From the NCBI RefSeq assembly GCF_019285515.1, contig NZ_CP079095.1:2111501-2175500 (forward strand): DNA of 64,000 nt, in the 5' to 3' direction. Position 1 is the first letter of the stretch, and each line of letters begins with the position of its first letter. The notes under the pieces are model-generated. The model was given only the letters and a program-made list of their open reading frames with translations. It made no database searches and was not told the origin of the DNA. The position numbers were made by a program, and so were the translations under genes. Below are positions 1 through 9,121 of this stretch, one piece after another. The stretch comes from Methylococcus sp. Mc7. GTDB taxonomy: Bacteria; Pseudomonadota; Gammaproteobacteria; Methylococcales; Methylococcaceae.

Positions 1-157
1 TGGAGCGGAAAATGAGCTGACGATAAGCGCACGCCAAGCAGATTGGCCCCGAAACCCCGGTCGAACGTTCCCCGGATCGCCGGTAGCGAGGGCAAATCCC
101 AAGGGAGAGCGCTCGAAATTCATGCGTTCAGGCTCGATGGGAAGGTGTAAGCCGAGG

Positions 158-338
158 GGAACACGGATTCAGGTAAATGCGTAGGATTTCCATGGACAAG
201 CTTCTAAAAATAGGTGTGGAGTTTTAGAGTAATCTCATGGTCTGTAAGGTCAGCTGAATCCCTTGGATACATGGTCATAGGGGTTCAGCAGGCTTGCCTT
301 TAGACAAGGCGAGAATAAAGTACCTGAATCCGTGTTCC
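158..338. repeat. 18-bp perfect inverted repeats bounding 145 bp
   Basis: GGAACACGGATTCAGGTA at 158-175 is exactly inverted at 321-338. The right arm coincides with the expected left terminus of the IS1380-type element that follows, and a degenerate form lies near 3020-3030. The left arm is therefore probably the outward-facing end of a second, lost or truncated copy. I see no gene in 1-391, and no direct repeat flanks the pair. It could also be a small MITE. The arms are seen directly; their origin is inferred. Confidence 0.5.
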
Positions 339-412
339 GCTTGTTCACGATCAATTCCAACCGTATGATTTATTGAGACAAAGCTGCGTCATTGTTCTTC
401 ACCCAACTGATC

Positions 413-633
413 ATGCCCCGATTTGAAGTACGCCAGACCGGCAAGCTCAACCTGACCTCGTATTCCGGCCTGGCGCTGATTGGGCAGTGCTGCCAGGCGG
501 CGCAGGTGGAGGCGGTCATTGACCCGAAGATTCCGGTGTCGCAAGGCATGCGCACCTCGGACATCGTCAAGAGCGTGGTCGGGCTGTTGAGTCTGGGCAA
601 GAGCGACTTCGAAGCCATCGAGCCATTCCGGAA
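413..633 (+). pseudogene. IS1380-family transposase, N-terminal part
   Basis: The first ~74 residues (starting MPRFEVRQTGKLNLTSYSG, ATG at 413; an upstream in-frame start exists at 392) match the N-terminus typical of IS1380-family transposases. The frame then runs into foreign sequence at 634. The last native residues, EAIEPFR, join in frame to NDRFFKE on the far side of the insertion at 1777. The gene is disrupted, and this piece carries none of the catalytic acidic residues. Confidence 0.8.
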
Positions 634-1768
634 AAGGGGTGTCCATGTGAGTGCTGTAACCACTACCGGTTGTGTTCCCGCCATGGGTGTACGAGGGATG
701 CCCCAGCAAATGATGAGGTATGCGCTTGATGGTTGATGGGCGGCAGAGGCTTCGTGAGTTTGGGGGCTGGAGCCATGACGAGAACCCTATACGCTATAGG
801 CTTCACTTGAACCGCTTGCTCAAGGATGCGCCGAAACAGGAGGCCACGGAACTCCGCTTTGCGCCGGTTGAAACGGAAGGCGAACTCGTCAAGGTACGCT
901 TGAAGATGGTCGGCCTCCACGGCCCCTTGATGGGTTCCGAGCAACCATCGTTTGAGGAGGCTGGCGACACGGTGGACCCCCGGCAAGGCCACATGGGCTG
1001 GGTCGCCGGATCGGGCCACCACGTAGGGCTTGTGGAGGTAGTCGTCTCCGATTGCCTCCGGGTAAGAGGACAAGCCATCGGTGACAATGACGGCCCCAGG
1101 GCTCACATAGTCGAGCAGGAACGCGCGCAATGTCGGCGCTCGGGTATCGGGAATGATGCGCAGGCGGCAACGACCGAAGCCTTTGGGGCGGAGCAACTCA
1201 ACGGCCACAGCCACAAGCGTCTTGCCCTCCGCGCCTCGTCCCCGCTTTCCCGGCCTGACGCCACCGATGAAAATCTCGTTGACCTCAACTTCGCCGGTGA
1301 GCGGATCACGGCCCGGCCGCACCATCGCCGCGCGGAAGCGGTGCAGCATGGCCCAGGCCGTTTGATAAGAACCAAAACCGAGGAGCCTATGCAGGGTTTT
1401 GGCAGAGACGCCATTCTTCGCCGAGGTCACATGCCAGGCGGCCGCGAACCAGACCATGAGAGGAATCCGGGTACGGTGGAAGATAGTTCCAGAAGTCACC
1501 GATACCCGGCGTTGGCATGATGCGCACCAGAACCGTCCGTCGCCCATCCGCCAATGGCCGGGCGTCTCGCATCGCGGGCAGACGAAACCGTTGGGCCAAC
1601 GCAGCCACTCAAGGTAGTCGAGACATGCCGCGTCATCCGGGAACCAGGCGCGCAAATCAGCATAGCTGGGCGGATAATCGCGCCCCGCTCGAAGATCGGA
1701 CGCAGGCGTTTGTGTTGGGGCCGGCATTCCCATATTTTGGGCCTACAGCACTCACATGGATACCCCTT
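634..1768 (-). mobile_element. IS1595-family insertion sequence with 8-bp target duplication
   Basis: A 1135-bp element has 25-bp terminal inverted repeats at 634-658 and 1744-1768 (ends AAGGGGT, then one G/A mismatch, then TCCATGTGAGTGCTGTA). It is flanked by the direct repeat TTCCGGAA at 626-633 and 1769-1776. An 8-bp duplication is what IS1595-family elements make. The target is itself a perfect palindrome, so at first sight the inverted repeats seem to extend further outward. One transposase gene on the minus strand fills the element. Confidence 0.85.
663..1733 (-). CDS. IS1595-family transposase
   Basis: The 356-residue protein has an N-terminal zinc ribbon (FVCPRCETPGHW ... FWCASC, about residues 50-75), then the ISXO2/IS1595-type catalytic domain with a conserved FIGG segment. 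Family members normally read VDE just before this segment; here it reads EVNEIFIGG, so the expected first catalytic Asp is Asn (codon AAC, antisense of gtt near 1284). The later VTDGLSSY region supplies the second Asp and the GVEAD/NRR region the tail. Length is near normal for the family. The Asp-to-Asn change may make this copy inactive. Confidence 0.85.
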   Translation of the reverse strand: MGMPAPTQTPASDLRAGRDYPPSYADLRAWFPDDAACLDYLEWLRWPNGFVCPRCETPGHWRMGDGRFWCASCQRRVSVTSGTIFHRTRIPLMVWFAAAWHVTSAKNGVSAKTLHRLLGFGSYQTAWAMLHRFRAAMVRPGRDPLTGEVEVNEIFIGGVRPGKRGRGAEGKTLVAVAVELLRPKGFGRCRLRIIPDTRAPTLRAFLLDYVSPGAVIVTDGLSSYPEAIGDDYLHKPYVVARSGDPAHVALPGVHRVASLLKRWLLGTHQGAVEADHLQAYLDEFAFRFNRRKAEFRGLLFRRILEQAVQVKPIAYRVLVMAPAPKLTKPLPPINHQAHTSSFAGASLVHPWREHNR

Positions 1769-1776
1769 TTCCGGAA

Positions 1777-2992
1777 TGATCGCTTCTTCAAGGAGTCGCT
1801 GGGGCTGACGAAGGTGCCCGGAGCCGTGTGGCTGCGCCAGCGTCTGAATGCCAAGGCGGAAGCCATCCGCGATCTGGCCGATGAGCTTTCCCTGAGGCTG
1901 CTGGAGCGAACCGAGGCGCCGATCACGCCGCACAAGGGCTATGTCTGCTGCGACATCGATACCTTCGCCATGGACAATAGTGGCACGAAGAAGGAAGCGG
2001 TGTCGCGCACCTATCAGGGCTTCGACGGTTACACGCCGATTGCCGCCTATCTCGGCAACGAAGGCTGGAACACCGGGCTGGAACTGAGGCCAGGGTCCCG
2101 CCACTCGGCGTTCGAGACGCACTACTTCTACGAGCGGCTGTTTCCGCGCATCGAACGCCTGGTCAAACCGGATCAGCCCGTGCTGCTGCGCGAGGACAGC
2201 GGTTTCGACGGCGCACAGCTTCTGTTCGCCAAGGCCGCGGAGCGAGACCGGCAAGCCGCGCTGGGGCGAAGCCTCGACTTCATCTGCAAGTGGAACCCCC
2301 GCAAGCAGGACAAGGGGGACTGGGTCAAGCGCGCCGAGGAGGCGGGCGCCTTTGCCGAGGCTCGTCCAGGCAAGCGGGTTGCGTTGCTGTCGTTGGAAGT
2401 GGAACGCGCCTGGCACAAGGAGAAGCGCTCCTTCCGCCTGGTCGCCCAGGTGACCGAGCGCACCATCGACAAGAAGGGCCAACACCTGCTGGCCCCGGAG
2501 GTCGAACTGGAAGGCTGGTGGACGACGCTCTCCTGTTCCGCCGAGGAAGTGATCGAACTCTACCAGCACCACGGCATGCATGAGCAGTTCCACTCCGAGT
2601 TGTTCGGCTCCGCCGAATCCTTCGCTTCGCTCAGGACCGCCACTGCGTGGCGTCCTGCGCCCTTCGGGCTTGTCAAGACCGACCTCGATCTGGAGCGGCT
2701 GCCCTCGGGCAAGTTCGACACCAACGACGTGATCCTGCATCTGGCGGCCTTCGCCTACAACTGCCTGCGTCTCTTGGGACAGATCGGCCTGACCGGCGAG
2801 ATTGCGCCGATCCGTCATCCGGCCAAGCGCCGCCGCATCCGGACCGTGCTGCAGGAGATCATGTACCGGGCGGCGAAGTTCGTCGCCCATGCCCGCCGGC
2901 TGATCCTCGATTTCGGCCGTGGCGTGGCGGCAAACGTAGCCGTGTTCGTGATGCTTCAGAACCGGCTGTGGGCGGCGGCGTCCTCGGGATGA
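1777..2992 (+). pseudogene. IS1380-family transposase, C-terminal part
   Basis: About 405 residues continue the IS1380-type transposase begun at 413. The likely catalytic acidic residues are all here: CDIDTFAMDNSG (first Asp), LREDSGFDGAQLL (second Asp) and GMHEQFHSELFGS (Glu), followed by a basic C-terminal region. The stretch is intact but lacks its own start because an IS1595 element separates it from its first 74 codons. The open frame extending left of 1777 is inside the inserted element and is not native coding sequence. Confidence 0.85.
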
Positions 2993-3219
2993 TGGCAAGC
3001 GGATACGGCCCTCGAAGCGCGGATTCCGGTTCCCCGGAAGGAGCCAGCTCGCATACGGAGCGGAAAATGCGCTGACGGAAGGCACGCCTCGGACCGCCAG
3101 CGCTCCAGCGTATCAACACTCACTCCAATCTCCCGGGATACCGTTTCCACCGAAGAACTCTCCGGCGGCAGCAATCGCGCCACCGCACGCTCTTTGAATG
3201 CTCGTCCGTATAGTGCCAT
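2956..3219 (-). pseudogene. Helix-turn-helix transposase OrfA fragment
   Basis: Reading leftward from 3219, the first ~46 residues (MALYGRAFKERAVARLLPPE..., with GVSVDTLERWRSEA as the recognition helix) resemble the helix-turn-helix OrfA of IS3-like or related elements. After about 3082 the frame stays open but no longer looks like the family. The short segment 3057-3090 resembles 1-35 of the window, which suggests shared IS debris. I read it as a remnant truncated by the IS1380-type insertion, with no matching OrfB nearby. From 3220 to 3477 I see no gene. Confidence 0.45.
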
Positions 3220-3477
3220 TTTTCACCTCTCAGCCCCCTTAGGTTACAGAGCTATCGAGGCGGCAACTATCTTGACGTGGGGGCAAGCGGTCCAGCTTGG
3301 CCTCACGTCCCTCCGCGGCGAATAGGCTCTCTCTGATCAGGGCGCCTCAGGCAGGTTGTTCAGGGGCGGCATTGTCACATGACCTCGGTTTTTCGAGATG
3401 CCCAGTTGTGGATGTTCTATGAGGTCACAATTCAGCCATCCGGTCATAGCTTCTGTTGGTGAAGTGGTTGAAACTAT

Positions 3478-4410
3478 TCATGGTTTACGGGTCCGTATCC
3501 AAAACGCTCCGCCGTGCTTTTCGAATACATTAGGAATCTGCTCCCACAGCGACTCCATGCGCTGGCTCAAACGCTTGTCGTAACTAATAAATAATGCAGG
3601 AAATTCAATGGTAAACATGGATGTGTTAGCGAGTAACAATGCGGCTAGGAGATATTGTTCCGAATAGCCCTTCCTTACCCATTCCGTTGGATAATCATAA
3701 GGTAAAAAGATATCGTGAATTCCGACCAATACACCTGGCTTCAAGCGCGGCAATACCTCTAAGAAGAAAACGGTGACATCGGAGTTAGCGAAGCATCGAT
3801 GGGTTCCGTCAAAAAAAAGCATATCCCCAGCGTTGAGATTGTCAAATATCACAAGATCGGTTTCTTCGAGCGATGTTCGGATTATTGTGTCACATAATTT
3901 GTCGATTTCACTCCTTGGGTGAGGATCGATTGAGATAATTCGGGTAGAGAGCCCATAATCCGAAGCAGCTTGGTGAACAAATTTAGTGGAGGCCCCCGAA
4001 CCAATTTCTATGTAAGTTTGAGGCTTTTGAAGCGCCATAAAAGCATAAAGAGCCATTCCGTCTAATCCTGGAATCCAGCCGTTTAACCAGCAAGGGCTAA
4101 TTTCCCGAGCAACTTCCCCTGCTATTGGCATAAACCATTCGTTGGCCTCATGACTTCCTTGAATTGCTTGGGAATATCTAAGCGAGAGTTGGGTTAGGTC
4201 ATGGGGTGAAAGCTGGACAGATTGAGGGAGTCTGTTTAGTTTAGACAGCGGCTCTGCAAACTTGCTGAAGGAGTGTATAACATCCTCATAGTGTTTACGC
4301 TGTCGTTCCAATACCGCTAAGAGCCCTGGATGCGGTTTTTTTCCTAATTCGTATCTAGGGTGAGCACTTAAAGGATAGTCTAGATCGACGTGGAATACTT
4401 TTAATGTCAT
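3478..4410 (-). CDS. Class I SAM-dependent methyltransferase
   Basis: The 310-residue protein has a Rossmann-type SAM-binding signature YIEIGSGASTKF (about residues 135-146), a following acidic strand end (IISIDPHP), and LVIFDNL and GVLVGIHDIFLP motifs. These resemble methyltransferases found in polysaccharide, lipid or secondary-metabolite clusters. The substrate is unknown. The gene is visibly AT-richer than the core genes further right and sits between IS remnants next to an O-acyltransferase gene, suggesting a horizontally acquired surface-modification island. The ATG at 4410 is followed directly by a good fold, and I see no better start. Confidence 0.7.
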   Translation of the reverse strand: MTLKVFHVDLDYPLSAHPRYELGKKPHPGLLAVLERQRKHYEDVIHSFSKFAEPLSKLNRLPQSVQLSPHDLTQLSLRYSQAIQGSHEANEWFMPIAGEVAREISPCWLNGWIPGLDGMALYAFMALQKPQTYIEIGSGASTKFVHQAASDYGLSTRIISIDPHPRSEIDKLCDTIIRTSLEETDLVIFDNLNAGDMLFFDGTHRCFANSDVTVFFLEVLPRLKPGVLVGIHDIFLPYDYPTEWVRKGYSEQYLLAALLLANTSMFTIEFPALFISYDKRLSQRMESLWEQIPNVFEKHGGAFWIRTRKP

Positions 4411-4443
4411 TCTAATTTAAGCGTAGCTAATGGTTGTGTTAAT

Positions 4444-5480
4444 AGAGTTGCTTCCGTTGAACTAAATGGATTTGCTGTGGTATAAAATGATTAACAACAA
4501 TCGAATGATGTCAGCCAATGATTTTTGAAAAGTTCATGGAAGAAACCAGTGAGCGTACCGTCAGAGCCCTGATCGGAATGAGTAAGGCTCAATTCGCCAA
4601 GCTTTGCCCTATCTTTGAGGAGGCCCATGCGGAGATTCAGCAAGAACGCGTTCAGCAAGGCGAAATAAAACGGGTACCCAAAGGTGGCCATGTGGGCTAT
4701 CTCGATCGGATAGATAAGAAGCTGTTCTTCATTTTGCATTACCTCAAGACCTACTGTACCTTCGATGTCCTGGGCTTTCATTTTGGCTTCAGCTCGGGAC
4801 ACGCGCATCGCCATGTGGCGCAACTTCTGCCCGTGTTACGGCGCAGCCTGGCGAAACTTGATCTGCTGCCCGAGCGGGAGCTGACGACCCCGGAAGAGAT
4901 GATGAAGCTGATTGAAAAACATGGAGATATCATCATTGACGGGGTGGAATGCAGTTGCGTCAGGCCGCAGGCTGACGATCAGCAGAAAGCCCACTATAGC
5001 GGTAAAAAAAACGCCATACGGTTAAAACCCTAGTCATTTCGACCCTTGCACGGCAAATTTTGTTCGTTGGAAGTATCGTGGCCGGCAGTGTTCATGATTA
5101 TGCGCTGATGAAGCGATGGTTCGATCCTGCCTTATCATGGTTTGACGGTGCCGATGTCTGGTTGGATTTGGGGTTCTTGGGGGCCGCTTCCGATTATGGG
5201 AATAAAGCCAGAATTCACCTGCCTCATAAGAAACCCAGAGCCTCCAAGAACAATCCTCATCCCGCGTTGGCAGATCAACAAAGGCGCGAGAACAAAAAGC
5301 AAGCGCGAACTCGCATCTCCGTCGAACACTCCATTGGAGGAATGAAGACCTTTCATTGCTTGATGCATCGCATTAGAAACCGACTCAGTATATTCATAGA
5401 TAGCTTTTTCGGGCTTGGCGCCGGCCTTTGGAATCTAAAAATTTCTTTGTAATCATGCGGTTATCATCGGAAACAACTCT
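4444..5480 (+). mobile_element. IS5-family insertion sequence
   Basis: A 1037-bp element with imperfect 17-bp terminal inverted repeats: AGAGTTGCTTCCGTTGA at 4444-4460, and on the minus strand AGAGTTGTTTCCGATGA from 5480 to 5464 (two mismatches). It is flanked by the 3-bp direct repeat AAT at 4441-4443 and 5481-5483. A short duplication fits some IS5 subgroups. It contains one transposase coding region split across two frames. The following 5484-5692 is AT-rich and I see no gene in it. Confidence 0.75.
4518..5452 (+). CDS. IS5-family transposase split by a -1 frameshift at A8
   Basis: The first frame, 4518-5033, has an N-terminal helix-turn-helix region (FGFSSGHAHRHVAQLLP) and the start of the DDE domain (IIDGVECSC, where the catalytic Asp is expected). 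It ends at a TAG after GGT followed by eight A residues (5001-5011). Slipping back one base on the A run gives a continuous reading KKKRHTVKTLVIS into the second frame, which runs to 5452 and holds ADVWLDLGFLG and the C-terminal Glu-containing region RISVEHSIGGMK. Either frameshifting or slippage on the A tract makes the full protein, or the copy is broken. The sequence alone does not decide. Confidence 0.75.
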
Positions 5481-5692
5481 AATGATGTCAAGTTATCTTC
5501 GTGATGCGCTCAACGAATAACTCGGGGCCATTTGCCCCATCATTTTTCTTGGTAAAAAAAGTTTGTGCAGTCTACATAATAGATTATGTTGCCGGCTATG
5601 CTGTGTATCTATTATAACGTATAATGTATTTCATCTGCCTTTGGATGTGGGAAAAGTTAATATTTGTAGTTACATTTTGATCTATGGATAAA

Positions 5693-7768
5693 TTATTCCA
5701 GAAAGACATCGTCGAGCCTACTCTTGGTTTCAATTACAAAGCTGGATCGAAGATGATTTTCATCTTTGTAAATTGGGCGCCCAAATTTGTCGAGCCGGAA
5801 ACACTTATTATTGGGGCATAAATCGCGGATCTGGTCAACAACTCTTGCGCCAGCGCCTAGAGCAATTGACCGCAGCTCATTATTTAGGTTGAGTTGTTCC
5901 TGAGAAAGGTTGATTGTATCAGTCTCAATGCGTCTTGTAATATTTAGTCTGTTCCGTAATATATTGCGCGGATTGAAGAATTCACCATTGGGATTATCAA
6001 GGAGCAAATAGACAGAATAGTTTTTTGAGAGATCTGCAAGCATTTCCTTGAGCGAGGCGATCGCTAATTTCTTGCCGTCGGAGCCTCTAAATAGGAACCT
6101 AGCCCCGCTCTTTTCGTAGTAGAAATTTTGTGGGTCATTGACAAGTTTAAAAGTTTGGGGGTGGTGTACTAGTCCGGATGGCTTGGTTTGATCAATGAAG
6201 TAGCAATTCCAGCATCCCCCTATAACGATCTTTCGTATATCGAGCGATTTCTTCAAGAGCTCACGAAATTTGTCCACAAAAGGTCTACAGTGTTGATGTC
6301 TCTCGTCATCAAATACAAAAGGCACTAGCGGGCATCCTATGTCTGTCATGAACGCTACGGGCGGCATCTTAGTATTTTGTCCGAGATGCACAACTCTGGG
6401 GCCGAATTGCATAACATGGGAGTCACCGACAATTAGTATCTTTGGGGGTTGTGTAGAATTCCCGTAAAGAACGAGCCCATCATTTTCAAATTTGTTCAGG
6501 CCTGCCGGCCATTTCCAATCGCTTACTGCCTCCGAAATCGTATTGTGCTGTTCTACAAATAACCTATCTGGTATCCCTTCTGTCAAGTATGTTAGACATC
6601 CTGTAAAGCCAACAAGGCTCATCAGCGAAAACAAGACGATTGTTTTTTTCTTGGGTTGTGTTCCGAAGCGTATCGGTCGTTCAATTATCGTGTATGTAGC
6701 CCAAGCTAGTGCGATAGAGATCACGGCCGTCGCGATTCGGACAAAATATCCCGGGATAGAGTTCTCTACGATGTACGTAAACGCCAGTAGTGGCCAATGC
6801 CACAAATATAGGGGATAACTTATTGTGCCGAACCAAACCGCAACTCGGTTTGACAAAAGAAAGCGATTTAGCCATGTATCCGCCCCTGCTGAAATAACAA
6901 ATATGGTACCAATAACAGGTATTGTCGCTAAGATGCCAGGGAATTCATTTTGTTTGGTGATATTGAATACACTAATGACGATTAGCGTTACCCCGAGAAT
7001 AGATTGAAAATTGCGCAATGCTCCTCGTGCTGTATGTTTTTGGGGTAAGTGAAGAGCCTTGTTAAGGTGGCCCTCTAACGCACAGTAGAAGCGCTCGGAA
7101 AATGGGTTTTTATAGAATGCAGAGGAAGCAAGGAGAGAACCGCTTGCCAACTCCCAAAATCTAGTTTTGGGGGAGTAAAAGTCTTCTACAGGGCTGCTTT
7201 GATATATGGCGATGTTGAATGAAAATGAAATCGTTGTGGTTAAAATGATTATTAACTGAGGATTGATCCTTTTTTTCGATGTCAATACAAGTAAGAGAGG
7301 CCATGCGATGTAGAACTGTTCTTCTATTCCAAGGCTCCATAAGTGTAGTAATGGCTTCGTTGTTGTGGAGGTATCAAAATAGCCGCTTTCGCGCCATAGT
7401 ATGAAGTTTGATATAAATGCCGCAGCACCAGCAATGTGTTTCCCTAGTTGCTTGTATTCGTCTGCTAGCAATATATGCCAACCAATAGCAAATGACGCAG
7501 ATAATACTACTAGCAATGCAGGGAATATTCGTCGGATGCGGCGACTGTAAAACTCGACAAAACTGAATTTGTCAGTTTGGATAGCGGAGAATATTATGGT
7601 GGAAATTAGATATCCAGATATAACGTAGAAAATGTCGACGCCGACAAATCCGCCCGTAACGCGTTCTGGAAAGATATGGAATCCGACAACAGATAGTACT
7701 GCGACGGCGCGCAGCCCGTCGATATCGGCGCGATATCTTTGGGGTATTGCATTTTTTAGGAGCAGCAT
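5693..7768 (-). CDS. Acyltransferase-3 / SGNH O-acylation membrane protein
   Basis: The 691-residue protein begins with YRADIDGLRAVAVLSVV, the signature of the acyltransferase-3 (OafA/YrhL-like) family. About ten membrane segments follow (to ~residue 380), then a periplasmic SGNH-type domain with KILIVGDSHVMQFGPR (Ser in GDSH) and a late DENH segment supplying the Asp and His. Such proteins O-acetylate surface polysaccharides or lipids. It is AT-rich relative to the core genome and near a methyltransferase, supporting an acquired envelope-modification island. The length is typical of the fused form and I see no frameshift. Confidence 0.85.
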   Translation of the reverse strand: MLLLKNAIPQRYRADIDGLRAVAVLSVVGFHIFPERVTGGFVGVDIFYVISGYLISTIIFSAIQTDKFSFVEFYSRRIRRIFPALLVVLSASFAIGWHILLADEYKQLGKHIAGAAAFISNFILWRESGYFDTSTTTKPLLHLWSLGIEEQFYIAWPLLLVLTSKKRINPQLIIILTTTISFSFNIAIYQSSPVEDFYSPKTRFWELASGSLLASSAFYKNPFSERFYCALEGHLNKALHLPQKHTARGALRNFQSILGVTLIVISVFNITKQNEFPGILATIPVIGTIFVISAGADTWLNRFLLSNRVAVWFGTISYPLYLWHWPLLAFTYIVENSIPGYFVRIATAVISIALAWATYTIIERPIRFGTQPKKKTIVLFSLMSLVGFTGCLTYLTEGIPDRLFVEQHNTISEAVSDWKWPAGLNKFENDGLVLYGNSTQPPKILIVGDSHVMQFGPRVVHLGQNTKMPPVAFMTDIGCPLVPFVFDDERHQHCRPFVDKFRELLKKSLDIRKIVIGGCWNCYFIDQTKPSGLVHHPQTFKLVNDPQNFYYEKSGARFLFRGSDGKKLAIASLKEMLADLSKNYSVYLLLDNPNGEFFNPRNILRNRLNITRRIETDTINLSQEQLNLNNELRSIALGAGARVVDQIRDLCPNNKCFRLDKFGRPIYKDENHLRSSFVIETKSRLDDVFLE

Positions 7769-8413
7769 TAGAGTTGTGTACGTTGATTTTCCGTCATGCG
7801 GTTCAAACCACCGGCTTTCAGCCGGTCAGCTTTGGGTGGATTTTGATTTGGTCAAAAAACTAAAATTACTCTGGTGGTAGGTAACGATATGTCCACTTCG
7901 AGGGCGAGCGCCTTCCTATGGAATTCATCGGTGAGATTTAGAGTTGGAACTACGCGCCAGTTGCTTAGCATATTGCCGTTAACTCCATGATCGAGCCCTG
8001 TTGGGGCACGTAGGCGCGATTAGTGTGCCATTTTCGCTGAGGCACCCGATGGCGCACCTTGCGCTTATTCAATCAGAGGTCCGTGGAGGTCCGCTACACC
8101 CGTTTGTGGTTCCAGCGTGATGGCCCAGCGGCCGGGCGAGGCCGCAGCACTTCGACAAGCCCGGCCGCGGCCGACGCTGGATACATCTCCGTCTGTAGGA
8201 AGTTTTTGATCTCGCGGTCTTCCTCGGAGGTTTTCGTGGCCCGGGCTAGGGACGCCAGTATTGAGGCAATTTGACCATTTTGCAAGCTGTCCTTACTAAC
8301 TGTCAAATCTCTGGGAGTCAATACGCGATCCCGCGGAAGCCTGCCCCTGACCAAGGCTTCGAACCTGTCTTGAAAAATAAGATGTAGTATAGTCAATACA
8401 TCTGGACAAAGAG
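7769..8413. other. Gap with no convincing gene
   Basis: This 645-bp stretch moves from AT-rich island DNA into mixed composition just before a decayed IS. A 100-codon minus-strand frame at 8094-8396 starts MTILHLIFQDRFEALVRGRL, but its last third is low-complexity Pro/Arg/Ala and I recognise no family. It may be the end of a truncated gene. I found no clear ribosome binding site, RNA gene or long repeat. Confidence 0.4.
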
Positions 8414-9080
8414 ATGAAGCCGTTGAGTTATCCGAGTGATTTGAACGAGCACAAATTGGGGGGGCGGATTGAACGCTATTTCCAGCCCAACGTTCGGCGC
8501 AGTAGTGGAAGCAGGCAGTCGCGTAAACGGATCATAGATGTCATTCTGTACTTGGTAAAAACGGGTGTCCAATGGCGGCAACTGCCCCACAATTTCCCCC
8601 TTGGAAAACGGTGTGCGACCATGTCAGCCGCCGGAACCAAAGTGTATGGGAGCGCGCGTTGGACGACTTGAATCGGCAGTGGCGGAAAAGAACGGCAGAG
8701 GCCTTCGCCCCAGCTACGGCATCATTGACGCGCAAAGCGTCAAAGCCCAATACGACAGCGAAGACCGCGGGATCAATGGCGGCAAAAAAAGTGAATGGGT
8801 GCACCTGCCCTGAGTGCAGTCGAAAAGAATGCCACATCGTGGTCGATGTGTTGGGTAATCTATTGCACGTCCAGGTTCATGCCGCCAACCGTCACAATAC
8901 GGTGGGTGTGTTTGCGAAGTGCTCCGTCGATCCGCGGAAAAGCATCCGAGCCTACAGGCCTTTTCCGGAAATGCCGGGTATCGCGGCACCGCCGTTCTGT
9001 TTGTCGACGAGACCGTGGTGTTGACGCTGCATACTTCCGAGAAGATCCATGCTGGCTTCGCGGTCTTGCCCAAGCGCTGA
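8414..9080 (+). pseudogene. Decayed IS5-type transposase (DUF4096 N-terminus)
   Basis: The start at 8414 gives YPSDLNEHKLGGRIERYF and VILYLVKTGVQWRQLPHNFP, the classic N-terminus of this IS5 group. Homologous pieces then continue in shifted frames: PPWKTVCDHV (from about 8596), YGIIDAQSVKAQYDSEDRG (about 8718), HIVVDVLGNLLHVQVHAANRHN (about 8830) and AFSGNAGYRGTAVLFVDE to the TGA at 9078-9080. At least four frame changes destroy the gene, so it is an old remnant. Its end lies about 40 bp before exbD. Confidence 0.85.
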
Positions 9081-9121
9081 GCCCCTTCGGCTACGCTCAG
9101 GGCGAGTGAAGGAGAGACGCC

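Larger units (their letters stand above)
322..3030 (+). mobile_element. IS1380-family element interrupted by an IS1595-family element
   Basis: The two halves of one IS1380-type transposase frame (413-633 and 1777-2992) are separated by an inserted element. The left terminus reads ACCTGAATCCGTG from 322 and the right terminus, read inward on the minus strand from 3030, reads ACCGGAATCCGCG. About 14 of 18 positions agree, consistent with imperfect terminal inverted repeats. I see no convincing target duplication outside these ends, so the boundaries are approximate. Removing 634-1768 plus one 8-bp repeat restores an open frame. Confidence 0.6.

Noticed and set aside
8094-8396. Minus-strand frame of 100 codons in the gap before the IS5-type remnant
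   Set aside because: No recognised family, and its last third is low complexity with no clear ribosome binding site. It may be a fragment but I cannot support a gene.
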